Below are positions 1 to 7,915 of a DNA stretch of 64,000 nt, piece by piece. Where the stretch lies: contig JBDWTN010000006.1 of the NCBI GenBank assembly GCA_039984955.1, positions 273,876-337,875 on the forward strand, given 5' to 3'. The translations under genes and the position numbers were made by a program. This stretch comes from Marinobacter alexandrii (GTDB lineage Bacteria > Bacteroidota > Bacteroidia > Cytophagales > Cyclobacteriaceae). A model generated the notes under the pieces. The model was not told the origin of the DNA and ran no database searches. It saw only the letters and a list, made by a program, of their open reading frames with translations. Numbering within the stretch: position 1 is the stretch's first letter; every line of letters begins with the position of its first letter.

Positions 1-2243
1 ATCTGGAATACGACTCATTCTACAAAGACACTGGTAATTCATATAGAGTACATGCTGTCACTTTACACAATGGAAAGGAAAAACGAAACGAATTTTCACC
101 AATCGCATTAGATGATAAACTGCGAAATGAGATAAGTGGGATTAATCAGGTGAGCAGCTACTTTTCGGAAGGAATCACTATAAAAAAAGATTCAGAATTT
201 TTCAAAGAAAGGTTGGGTGTCGCATCATCTGATTTTTCTGAAATGTTTGAGCTGCCTCTCTGGTATGGTTCATTTGCTGAATTTGGCAATAAGCCTGTCG
301 TATATCTTACCAAACCACTTGCTATTAAATACTTCGGAGATAAAGTGGCCCTAGGTGAAAAGCTCACTTTGTATTTAACCGATGAAAATAAAATTGAGGT
401 GACTGTAGGTGGAGTTTTCGAGAAAATTCCTTCTAATTCAAGTTTTAGATTTCAACTATTGATAAGTCAAGGTGATTATTTAAGAACACTAAAGATTGAC
501 CCAAATGATTGGTCAAGTGAAAGGCTAGTAGGTCATTACCTAAACCTCTCAGCTTTACAAAAAGATCGTATCACATCTGAGATTAATCGTCATATTGCTC
601 GTCAAAATGAAAGCCGTAAGGAATTGCGAATTAAACGCTTTGAATTGGTTCCCTTCTCTTCTCCAATGCCAACGGACCTTATCATTGGTGCCACCTATGT
701 TGGCCGACGTGCTGGTACTGAGGTATTGATCATTTTTACCACACTTGCTCTTATGGTATTTCTGATAGCATGTTTCAATCTTGCGAATACTTCAATGGCC
801 TTAATTGCTCGCCGACTCAAAGAAATTGGCATTAGAAAAACACTAGGATCTGGAAAAAATCAGATCCTGATTCAATTCTTGTTCGAAATGAGTATCGTAA
901 GTTTCTTTGCTTTCATCATTGCCATATCTACAGCTAACCTCACTTCGAAATCCATCATGGGTCTTTTCGGTTCCAGTTTCCTTTTGCAGGATATTGACCT
1001 TATCGGTATTATCCTTTTTGTTGCTGGATTTTTGGTTTTCACAACGCTTGTTGCGGGTTTGTTACCTGCTTTATATGCTTGGAAATTTCAGCCTGTAGCT
1101 ATCATGCGCAAGTCTGTTAAATTGAAAGGAATAAACTGGCTCAATAAAGGGCTGACCATTGCTCAGTATAGCTTTTCAATAGTTGTATTGATGCTAGGAG
1201 TAACTTTTTCGCAAAATGCAGACTTCTTAAGTGAACTAGATCTGGGATATCAGGAAGAAGGAATTTTTGACATCCCGATAGAAAATGAATATTTCACTCA
1301 GGTGAAAGGAGAAGTAGATCAACTTCCCGGTGTAGTCACAGCAGGGGCAACAAATCATCTTGGAAATTTCGGTCAATATAGCAGGCAAGTTTCACTTCAG
1401 ATTGATACTTCACTACATGAGGTAAGGTACTACGCCGTTGGAGAAAATTATTTGGATCTTATGGAAGTTAGAATTGTTGCTGGAAGGAATTTCCTCAAAG
1501 GAGGTGGTAACGAGAAAGGCACCATCCTGGTGAGTCAGTCATTTGCAAATCAATACTTTGAGGGTGAAAACCCCATAAACAAGGTGGTGAAAATTGAGGG
1601 GGAACGTAAAACCATCGTGGGGATTACAGTAGATGTAATCGACGATGTAGTCAAAGCAGCAGAACTTCTACCCACCGTCGTTGCGCTTTCTGCAGAAGAA
1701 GATTTTAGACATCTGATTGTCAGAACCTCTAATGAAGACCTGAATGAAGTAGAGGATCAAATAAAAACGATTTGGAAACAGTACATTGATCAACCTTACA
1801 CTGGAGTGCTTCAAGCGGACTTTGCACTGGGGACGGCTGGACAGGAATCCAAGAATCTTCAGAAAGTGTTTCTTGTCATGGCAAGCTTGAGTGGATTACT
1901 CAGCATTATTGGAATTTTCTCTTTAGCCAAACTCAATGTAGCCAAACGAATCAAAGAGATCAGTATCCGAAAAGTTCTTGGTTCTTCTTTGAGCGATTTG
2001 TTACTCACAATCAATAAATCTTTCACGATTACACTAGTTCTCGCATTGACATTGGGAACGGGATTAGGCTACTTAATTACAAATGCTGTTTTAGATCTCA
2101 TATATAAATATCATGTAGAAGCCTCTTTGCTGACTAGTTTATTGAGTGCCACTTTCATCATTGTGGTTTCATTGATTATGATCTCAAGTATTGCGCTGGT
2201 TCCTGCAAATTCGAATCCGATCAATGGATTGAAAGATGAATAG
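1..2243 (+). CDS. FtsX/MacB-type ABC transporter permease, 5'-truncated by the window edge
   Basis: The frame is open from the first bases of the window with no start codon that fits the family, so the gene begins upstream; the first in-frame ATG or GTG is not its real start. What is visible is the end of a periplasmic MacB-like domain, then two FtsX permease domains. Each ends in the family signature in which a helix is followed by RRLKEIGIRKTLG (about position 810-850) and KRIKEISIRKVLG (about 1945-1985). About eight membrane helices are seen. Proteins of this ADOP/MacB type work with a separate ATPase in export or in lipoprotein or cell-envelope stress functions; substrate is unknown. A second protein of this family lies at 45560-48181. 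The family is clear, the substrate is not. Confidence 0.85.
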   Translation, partial: LEYDSFYKDTGNSYRVHAVTLHNGKEKRNEFSPIALDDKLRNEISGINQVSSYFSEGITIKKDSEFFKERLGVASSDFSEMFELPLWYGSFAEFGNKPVVYLTKPLAIKYFGDKVALGEKLTLYLTDENKIEVTVGGVFEKIPSNSSFRFQLLISQGDYLRTLKIDPNDWSSERLVGHYLNLSALQKDRITSEINRHIARQNESRKELRIKRFELVPFSSPMPTDLIIGATYVGRRAGTEVLIIFTTLALMVFLIACFNLANTSMALIARRLKEIGIRKTLGSGKNQILIQFLFEMSIVSFFAFIIAISTANLTSKSIMGLFGSSFLLQDIDLIGIILFVAGFLVFTTLVAGLLPALYAWKFQPVAIMRKSVKLKGINWLNKGLTIAQYSFSIVVLMLGVTFSQNADFLSELDLGYQEEGIFDIPIENEYFTQVKGEVDQLPGVVTAGATNHLGNFGQYSRQVSLQIDTSLHEVRYYAVGENYLDLMEVRIVAGRNFLKGGGNEKGTILVSQSFANQYFEGENPINKVVKIEGERKTIVGITVDVIDDVVKAAELLPTVVALSAEEDFRHLIVRTSNEDLNEVEDQIKTIWKQYIDQPYTGVLQADFALGTAGQESKNLQKVFLVMASLSGLLSIIGIFSLAKLNVAKRIKEISIRKVLGSSLSDLLLTINKSFTITLVLALTLGTGLGYLITNAVLDLIYKYHVEASLLTSLLSATFIIVVSLIMISSIALVPANSNPINGLKDE

Positions 2244-2399
2244 TGATGGTCTGTCTTGCAAAAAACAAAGGCTAGGGTATATACAAGATAATCATTAAGG
2301 AAAAGCAAAAAATGAGCCTTCAGGTTTAAAAATCGTTGAATGAAGAAGAACGGGGAACTAGTCAGAAGGCTCTAAAAATCACTAAAAGCTTGAAATCAA

Positions 2400-3242
2400 T
2401 CAATCCCAAATTTTATATACCAGAATAGGGATCTTTGATTCGTTAACCACATCTTCTGCAATTGATCCTCCAATAAGATGAGCAATCCCCTTCTTTCCAT
2501 GTGTTCCTAAAACGATTAGACCTGCTCCTACTCCTTCTGCAAACTTAATGGCTCCTTCATCTGCAAAGTCTGCTTCGATCGAATTGAGCGTAAAATCTTT
2601 TAGGTGGTTTCGTTCTGCAAAATGATCAAGCTGTTTTTTTACCTGAACTTCATCAAGCCAATTGTAAGGAGTTTTAACTTTCACAACATGCATATTCAAC
2701 TCCAGCATGTCTTGCATATCTTTTACATGATCAGCTATCAAATCTTGTTCCTCGCTAAGGTCTGTTGCAAAGGCTAAGCTTTTCATATCATTTAAATGGG
2801 TCTCTCCTTTAACTATTATTACTGGACACTTTGCAAAGCGAATCATTCGTTCAGCATTAGACCCTATAAAAACCTCTCGTAAACCAGACGATCCTTTAGA
2901 TCCCATGACGATCCAGTTTGCTTTTTCCTCGGAAATCAGTTTACTGATATTCGTAAATGCATTTCCGTACTTCATATGCATTGAAACTTTCTGACCTGCA
3001 TCAATCACTCTTTTGGACCACTCATCGAGCTTATTGTGAGTCGCTTTCACAAACTCACCTGTATAGAAGGTCTCCATACTTGAAGTGTTTACCTCACCTG
3101 AAAAGCTTAGATGACCTACAGGTAGCTCAATTACATGTATGAGGACAATTTCGCCTTTCACTTTTTCATTAAACTCAACAGCGAAATTGAGTGCATCAGA
3201 TGCTTGATCTGAAAAATCTACAGGAACTAATATTTTTTTCAT
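2400..3242 (-). CDS. Universal stress protein, tandem UspA domains
   Basis: A 280-residue cytosolic protein with two UspA domains. The N-terminal one begins with MKKILVPVDFSDQ and ends with the nucleotide-binding pattern GSKGSSGLREVFIGSNAERMI; the second ends with GTHGKKGIAHLIGGSIAEDVV. Both G-2x-G-9x-G(S/T) loops typical of ATP-binding Usp proteins are present. It lies 14 bp downstream of another double-Usp gene in the same direction, so the two are probably co-transcribed from the promoter with the FNR-like box at 4269-4284. In other bacteria such Usp proteins accumulate under oxygen limitation or stasis; that role here is inferred from the promoter. Beyond nucleotide binding, no activity can be assigned. 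Confidence 0.88.
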   Translation of the reverse strand: MKKILVPVDFSDQASDALNFAVEFNEKVKGEIVLIHVIELPVGHLSFSGEVNTSSMETFYTGEFVKATHNKLDEWSKRVIDAGQKVSMHMKYGNAFTNISKLISEEKANWIVMGSKGSSGLREVFIGSNAERMIRFAKCPVIIVKGETHLNDMKSLAFATDLSEEQDLIADHVKDMQDMLELNMHVVKVKTPYNWLDEVQVKKQLDHFAERNHLKDFTLNSIEADFADEGAIKFAEGVGAGLIVLGTHGKKGIAHLIGGSIAEDVVNESKIPILVYKIWD

Positions 3243-3256
3243 CTTATTCTTTTTAG

Positions 3257-4171
3257 CTAATCAACCGTTAAAACTTCTATCTTTTTATATTCAGGTTTAC
3301 CGTGTGCATTTCTCACACTATTCAGTACGATCGGTTTCTCTTTTTTATCCAGCTTAAATGTCCAAACAGGAATGTCTATATGATTGACAGTATCTTCGGT
3401 AAGGCTTCCTGAAAACCAATGTGAGAGTCCTCTTCTTGCATGTGTAGCCATCGCTATCATATCAGCCTTAATATCATCAGCATGCCAGATAATACCATCC
3501 GATGGAAACACACTATTTTCTATTGTCAGTGTTGATCTTTTTATGCCATAGGAAGCAATAATCTTTGACAATTCTTTTGACACAACTTCTTCATTTTCAA
3601 TGTTATGTGGTGTTTTTACCCACAGGAAATCAAATGTCGCATCGAACTTCTCCTGGAGCTTGGCTACTTCTTTCAAGAAAGAATCTTTGATCTCTCTGAT
3701 GTCAATTGGAACCATGATTTTTTCAATCTTTTTTAATGAAGATTCCTTAGGAACAGAAATCACAGGACATGGAGCGTGTCTCACAATCTTTTCCGTGTTA
3801 GAACCAATGAATACTTCTTCAAGTCCTGAGCAACCGCTGGTTCCTATCACCACAAGATCATACCCTTGATTATTCACCATCTCCTTAACAGCTGTAACCA
3901 GGTATATCGAATCGACTACTGTATTGATTTTTATTTTGGCATCTAAACTTTCTACAAGCTTCTCCATCTTTTCTTCCATGGCATCTTTCACATCTTCGAG
4001 TAGTGATTTTGCAGCAGAAAATGATGCAAATTGGTAATCCACGGAATAGTTAAAATGAACACTATTCAACAATGTTACTTCGGCATCATTCCTCTCGGCA
4101 ATGTCAAGAGCAAACTGTGCTGCTTTCACACTTACATCTGAGAAATCAACGGGTACAAGAATCTTTTTCAT
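3257..4171 (-). CDS. Universal stress protein, tandem UspA domains
   Basis: A 304-residue double-UspA protein and the first gene of the pair. Domain 1 starts MKKILVPVDFSDVS and carries GTSGCSGLEEVFIGSNTEKIV; domain 2 carries ATHARRGLSHWFSGSLTEDTV, where the first glycine of the usual loop is replaced by Ala, so nucleotide binding by domain 2 may be altered. The start is supported by an unusually good Shine-Dalgarno sequence for this phylum (AAAAGGAG, complement of 4180-4187), 8 nt before the ATG. Upstream lies the palindrome ACTGACTTAAATCAGT (4269-4284) with a TAGCTTTC -7-like element 24 bp from it, and a better TACTTTTG at 4200-4207. Microaerobic induction is inferred. Confidence 0.88.
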   Translation of the reverse strand: MKKILVPVDFSDVSVKAAQFALDIAERNDAEVTLLNSVHFNYSVDYQFASFSAAKSLLEDVKDAMEEKMEKLVESLDAKIKINTVVDSIYLVTAVKEMVNNQGYDLVVIGTSGCSGLEEVFIGSNTEKIVRHAPCPVISVPKESSLKKIEKIMVPIDIREIKDSFLKEVAKLQEKFDATFDFLWVKTPHNIENEEVVSKELSKIIASYGIKRSTLTIENSVFPSDGIIWHADDIKADMIAMATHARRGLSHWFSGSLTEDTVNHIDIPVWTFKLDKKEKPIVLNSVRNAHGKPEYKKIEVLTVD

Positions 4172-4268
4172 GGCTTTATCTCCTTTTGGTTGAATATCTC
4201 AAAAGTATTTCTACCCTTTCATCAGTCTTATGACAAACGAAAGCTAGCCACTTGATTTTCATCATTCT

Positions 4269-4284
4269 ACTGACTTAAATCAGT
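4269..4284. promoter_or_regulatory. FNR/CRP-type box between uspA and the cysteine-dioxygenase-like gene
   Basis: ACTGACTTAAATCAGT is a near-perfect palindrome with the core TGAC-TTAA-ATCA (4271-4282), the TGA-N6-TCA spacing of CRP/FNR sites. It lies between divergent genes: 99 nt from the uspA ATG and 64 nt from the ATG chosen for the gene at 4347. The same core recurs before six other transcription units in this window. Activator binding is inferred from these repeats and from the regulator at 28143-29189. Confidence 0.55.
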
Positions 4285-4346
4285 CTGATCACTGTTAACG
4301 ATCAACATGAAGAATGGGTAGAGACGCTACCTTGAAATCAAAAATC

Positions 4347-4877
4347 ATGGATATAATAGTTACAGTAAATCAGTTGGTATCTGCATTAGATGAGTGTACA
4401 AGAAACAAGTCGCATATACTTGATGTGATGAGTAAAACTGCAATTCAACGAACAGAATTTGAGCGCTACTATTCATGGAATGATGATAGATATACACGGA
4501 ATGTACTTGCTAGAAATAAGGAATTTGAGGTTTTATTAGTTTGTTGGGAGAGAGGTCAATCTTCTCCTATCCATGATTTCAATGCACAGGAAGCATGGAT
4601 TCATCCAATAGAAGGAATGCTGAGGGAAGAAAGGTACAAAATCAATTTTGACGATGAAAAATTAGAAAAAGTAAGCAGTGTACTACTTGGCACAAATGAG
4701 TTTTCCTATATGAAGCAAGTAGGCATTCATAAATATTCGAATGCCTATAGTAACAGATCAGTGACTTTGAATATTTACAGAAAGCCTGTAACTCAATGGC
4801 ATGTATACAAAGAAACTAGCTCAGACAGTACTCTGATGAAAACATGGGAAGATAAAAATCATAATTTACTGGATTAA
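4347..4877 (+). CDS. Cysteine dioxygenase type I family protein (cupin)
   Basis: A protein of 176 residues from the ATG at 4347; an in-frame ATG at 4314 would add 11 residues without family resemblance. It aligns with cysteine dioxygenases, which oxidise cysteine to cysteine sulfinate with a mononuclear iron: the cupin stretch LLVCWERGQSSPIHDF is followed by EAWIHPIEGML and later by VGIHKYSN. In mammalian CDO iron is held by three histidines (HxH plus one distal His). Here the first motif is H-D-F, so the second ligand is missing, while the first and the distal His (H76 and H128) remain. A Glu sits five residues after the first His-x-Phe motif begins, and might act as a ligand. Whether it is an active CDO is therefore open. 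Its 3' end overlaps the convergent cupin gene by 4 bp. Confidence 0.7.
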   Translation: MDIIVTVNQLVSALDECTRNKSHILDVMSKTAIQRTEFERYYSWNDDRYTRNVLARNKEFEVLLVCWERGQSSPIHDFNAQEAWIHPIEGMLREERYKINFDDEKLEKVSSVLLGTNEFSYMKQVGIHKYSNAYSNRSVTLNIYRKPVTQWHVYKETSSDSTLMKTWEDKNHNLLD

Positions 4878-5206
4878 AATTCAGCATCCTTGACCATTAT
4901 GAGCATCATCTTAAAAGCCTCAATGGCTTCTAAAGCATGAGGAATTGTTGCTGGCATAAGGATCATTTGTCCCTCTTCAAGCTCAAAATTTTTACCATCA
5001 ATCGTAATGCGACACCTACCATCTACAATGGAAGCTATAGCATCATATGGTGAGGTGTGCTCGGCCAAACCTTGTCCCTTATCAAAAGCAAAAAGTGTGG
5101 TGCTCCCATTCTTATTTTTAGTTAGTGTTTTACTAACCACAGCATCATTTGCATAGCTGATGTACTCCTTGATAGTAAACACACTGGAAGGTTTGATTGA
5201 ATCCAT
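4874..5206 (-). CDS. Small single-domain cupin, last gene of the nos unit
   Basis: 110 residues, one cupin barrel. Conserved features are the G-x5-H start of cupin motif 1 (GQGLAEH), DGRCRITIDGKNFELEEGQMILMPATIPHAL in two pieces (beta strands, then motif 2 with PATIPHAL), and a hydrophobic C-terminal strand. There is no signal peptide, so it is cytosolic. It lies 7 bp downstream of nosY in the same direction and is probably the terminal gene of the nitrous oxide reductase unit. Small cupins of this form bind a metal or sense a ligand; no substrate can be named. Its stop region overlaps that of the convergent gene at 4347-4877, and no terminator hairpin is seen between them. Confidence 0.75.
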   Translation of the reverse strand: MDSIKPSSVFTIKEYISYANDAVVSKTLTKNKNGSTTLFAFDKGQGLAEHTSPYDAIASIVDGRCRITIDGKNFELEEGQMILMPATIPHALEAIEAFKMMLIMVKDAEF

Positions 5207-5213
5207 AATATTA

Positions 5214-5996
5214 TTAAAAATCTTTCTGAGCAGCTTTTCTAAGTATTAATCCAAATGGGATAGCTATCCAAACCACAAGAATCCCAACAGATGCAAAAAA
5301 ACCTAGATTTGTTCCAAAGAACTTCTGAAAAAGGGCACCAGTATAGCCTAACAGAGCTGAGATCTCAAGTTTCAATAGAATCATTATTCTACTGAGGTCA
5401 ATTGGATTAAAAAGCGATGCGCCTAATGCAAACTTATCCAAAGGATAATCTCCAAATACTACCAAAGAAATCATAAACAAACCATCATAGATCACTGCGA
5501 AGAAAAGCCAGAGCAAAATGGCATAACCGAAACCCTTGATTTTGTTTGAATTGCTGAGGCCGATATTGAGCGACAATGCAACGAAAATGAAGGTTAGGAA
5601 GGTTCCTGACATGAGTAAGGTGACAAAGTTGCCAACAGCATCAGATTGACCAATACCATACACAAGGAATGGAATACCTAGTCCTACAATCAAGCTCATA
5701 GATAATGAAAGCGAGAGTCCTAGGTATTGTCCTGCAAAAATGGTCGACCGTTTAATTGGTTGTGAAAGAAGTAGTTCTGTAAACTCTCTGGAGTTGTAGA
5801 AATACATGATGCCGAAGATGGTACCGATCATAGGTGTGAGTACCACAATAATATTCATTAGGGTAATGGTCGCTTTGGATAAGTCTGAATTGAGGAAGAG
5901 TAAAACAAATCCTAAAAGCATATAGAAAGCGAGATAAACGTAGCTCCACCTACTCCTGATCAAATCATAAAAGCTATATTTTAGAATCTTAATCAT
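5214..5996 (-). CDS. nosY: NosY, ABC permease for NosZ copper-site maturation
   Basis: A 260-residue membrane protein with about six helices and the ABC-2 permease plan: short cytosolic N-terminus, first helix around residues 18-38, and a C-terminal helix ending in RKAAQKDF. It overlaps nosF by 4 bp (ATGA), the usual sign of translational coupling between ATPase and permease. In the characterised NosDFY complex, NosF drives NosY, which connects to periplasmic NosD and is needed to assemble the CuZ sulfide-copper cluster of N2O reductase. The assignment rests on the topology and on the nosD-nosF-nosY order here; sequence alone would only say ABC-2 permease. Confidence 0.88.
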   Translation of the reverse strand: MIKILKYSFYDLIRSRWSYVYLAFYMLLGFVLLFLNSDLSKATITLMNIIVVLTPMIGTIFGIMYFYNSREFTELLLSQPIKRSTIFAGQYLGLSLSLSMSLIVGLGIPFLVYGIGQSDAVGNFVTLLMSGTFLTFIFVALSLNIGLSNSNKIKGFGYAILLWLFFAVIYDGLFMISLVVFGDYPLDKFALGASLFNPIDLSRIMILLKLEISALLGYTGALFQKFFGTNLGFFASVGILVVWIAIPFGLILRKAAQKDF

Positions 5997-6691
5997 TGCT
6001 TTAGCATTGCTGCGATTGCGTGTTCCAAATTTGTCTCGTTGGTCTGCTTAGTTAGCTCATCAATCGATCCCTGAAAATGGATTTTTCCGTCAAGCAAAAA
6101 AATTATCTGCTCGGAGAGCTCTTCCACTAAACTCATAATGTGAGTAGTGATTAGAATGACCTTTCCCTTCTGTCTTTCTTCCTCTATCAATTGCTTAAGT
6201 TCAATAAGAGCTACAGGATCTAATCCCGCTGTTGGCTCATCTAAGATGCAGATCTTTGCATCAAACATAAAAGCAAGTACAATATTTACTTTCTGTCTTG
6301 TACCTCCTGAAAGATCCGAGAGCTTTTTATCTAAAAATTTCTCCAGCCCAAAGCGTTTAATCAGTTCTGCCTCTCTTCCCTTCTGATTACGAATATCTAA
6401 GATCATGTTGATCAATTCATTCACTGTTAGGTTATCAGGAAAGCGTGCGATTTGCGGAAGGTATGCGATATCCTTCCGATACTCCCAGCTCTTTTTGATA
6501 GTCTCACCATTTACCATTAAATCACCACTATTAGGCATCACCATTCCAAGAATAATCTTTAGCATGGTAGTTTTACCTGAGCCATTGTGACCAAGTATGG
6601 CGAACACCCCAGGTCTGTCTACTGAAAAGCTTACTCCTTTAAGTACTTCAAGCTTTCCAAAGCTTTTATTCAGGTTGGCTACTTGTATCAT
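5993..6691 (-). CDS. nosF: NosF, ABC ATPase of the NosDFY complex
   Basis: 232 residues, a single complete ABC ATPase domain: Walker A GHNGSGKTT (residues 34-42), Q-loop in YLPQIARFP, signature LSGGTRQ, Walker B CILDEPTAGLDP, and switch His in ITTHIM. It has no membrane segment. It overlaps nosD upstream and nosY downstream by 4 bp each, so the three are translationally coupled. In the known system NosF powers the NosY permease during maturation of the CuZ centre of NosZ. Length and motifs are ordinary for the family. Confidence 0.92.
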   Translation of the reverse strand: MIQVANLNKSFGKLEVLKGVSFSVDRPGVFAILGHNGSGKTTMLKIILGMVMPNSGDLMVNGETIKKSWEYRKDIAYLPQIARFPDNLTVNELINMILDIRNQKGREAELIKRFGLEKFLDKKLSDLSGGTRQKVNIVLAFMFDAKICILDEPTAGLDPVALIELKQLIEEERQKGKVILITTHIMSLVEELSEQIIFLLDGKIHFQGSIDELTKQTNETNLEHAIAAMLKQ

Positions 6692-7914
6692 TTAAAGGAT
6701 TTCATTGATGGTGATTGATCCACCAGATTATCGGGTGTAAAAACTGGAGAGACCCTCTCTGAAAAATTCATGATATCTACAAACAAGCTTCTGAGTAAGA
6801 TGATCGTCTCGGGCGTTTTATTGACTATGTATGAAAACAGTTTTACCGGACGATAAGGTACATCTCCTACTCCATCCTTGTCTAGGTCATAGCCTGTATA
6901 GTCTCCCCAGTAGTTTCCGTCAAACGTGTTGTCATTCATTTTTGAATTGTAGGATACATCGAAGGAATTACCTAAGAAATCATTACCATAAATACGATTG
7001 GCATAGCATCCACCTGATACTTTGATAGCCCAGCCATTTCGCTTGAAAACATTCTCAGTGTAGTTGATTCGTGTAGTGCCATCAATGAAAACGGCCATCG
7101 TGTTTTCAATAAATTCATTGTCGATTACCTCTGCATCATAAATTTCCTTTAAAAGCAACCCGTAACTAGCTGGCCCCCAGTTATTGACAAATTGATTCTG
7201 CTTCATCACAATGAACTTAGAAAACATCACTGCCACACCTGCCCCATTCCTCTCAAATCTATTGTTCAAGTATTGATCATGATTTGAAAACATGAAGTGC
7301 AGACCGTAGCGAATATTATTATGTGAGTGATTGCTTTTGATTTCGCTTTCATCTACAAACTCGAGGTAAATCCCATCTCGCATATTATAGATTTCATTGC
7401 TATATATCTGAAGGTCCGAGCAATGCCATCCATGAATGCCATTCCCGGTTTCATCTTCTTTAACAGAGGTACCATAGACCACATTATTCCTGACTATTCC
7501 ATGTTTTGACTTCTCAATGAGCAAACCAAAGAATGGATCTACTATTACGTTATCTTCTATCAAGAAATGATTAGCTCTGAAAGTATAGATAGCAGCAAAA
7601 TCTTTCGTATAGCTCCTTCCTGCATTAATGATTTTCACTCCGGAGATGGTAATGCTGTCAGCTAACAACTTTAGTACATAGCCAGTCATATTTCCATCCA
7701 ACACAGCTCCTTCTTCACCAATGATTACCAGTTTTTTGGTCAGCTCTAGGTTTTCGCATAGATAGGTACCCTTTTCAATGAATATGGTATCTCCAGAAAT
7801 TGTAGCAGCTACTGCTTGCTCTATGCTAAGATCACAGCTTTCACAAACACGAATGGTCTTTGCATTTCCTAAACTGAACCATACTAGCAATATAGAAACA
7901 AACAATAATCGCAT
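6688..7914 (-). CDS. nosD: NosD, periplasmic parallel beta-helix copper-maturation protein
   Basis: 408 residues with a Sec signal peptide (MRLLFVSILLVWFSLGNAKT, cleavage near residue 19) followed by a right-handed parallel beta-helix of CASH/NosD type. Repeating rungs of the kind N-x-I-x-x-N are visible, such as LIEDNVIVDP, GIVRNNVVYG, DLQIYSNEIYNM and YLNNRFERNG. A GNYWGDYTGYDLDKDGVGD element near the C-terminus is typical of NosD. The protein docks on the NosFY transporter and takes part in delivering sulfide or copper to apo-NosZ. It lies 1 bp after the NosL-barrel gene and overlaps nosF by 4 bp. Assignment is firm from fold signature and context. Confidence 0.9.
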   Translation of the reverse strand: MRLLFVSILLVWFSLGNAKTIRVCESCDLSIEQAVAATISGDTIFIEKGTYLCENLELTKKLVIIGEEGAVLDGNMTGYVLKLLADSITISGVKIINAGRSYTKDFAAIYTFRANHFLIEDNVIVDPFFGLLIEKSKHGIVRNNVVYGTSVKEDETGNGIHGWHCSDLQIYSNEIYNMRDGIYLEFVDESEIKSNHSHNNIRYGLHFMFSNHDQYLNNRFERNGAGVAVMFSKFIVMKQNQFVNNWGPASYGLLLKEIYDAEVIDNEFIENTMAVFIDGTTRINYTENVFKRNGWAIKVSGGCYANRIYGNDFLGNSFDVSYNSKMNDNTFDGNYWGDYTGYDLDKDGVGDVPYRPVKLFSYIVNKTPETIILLRSLFVDIMNFSERVSPVFTPDNLVDQSPSMKSFK

Positions 7915-7915
7915 G

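Noticed and set aside
2314..2372. GAGCCTTC...GAAGGCTC inverted repeat after the first permease gene as a terminator
   Set aside because: The 8-bp arms are 43 nt apart with no T-tract. It was not supported strongly enough to list.
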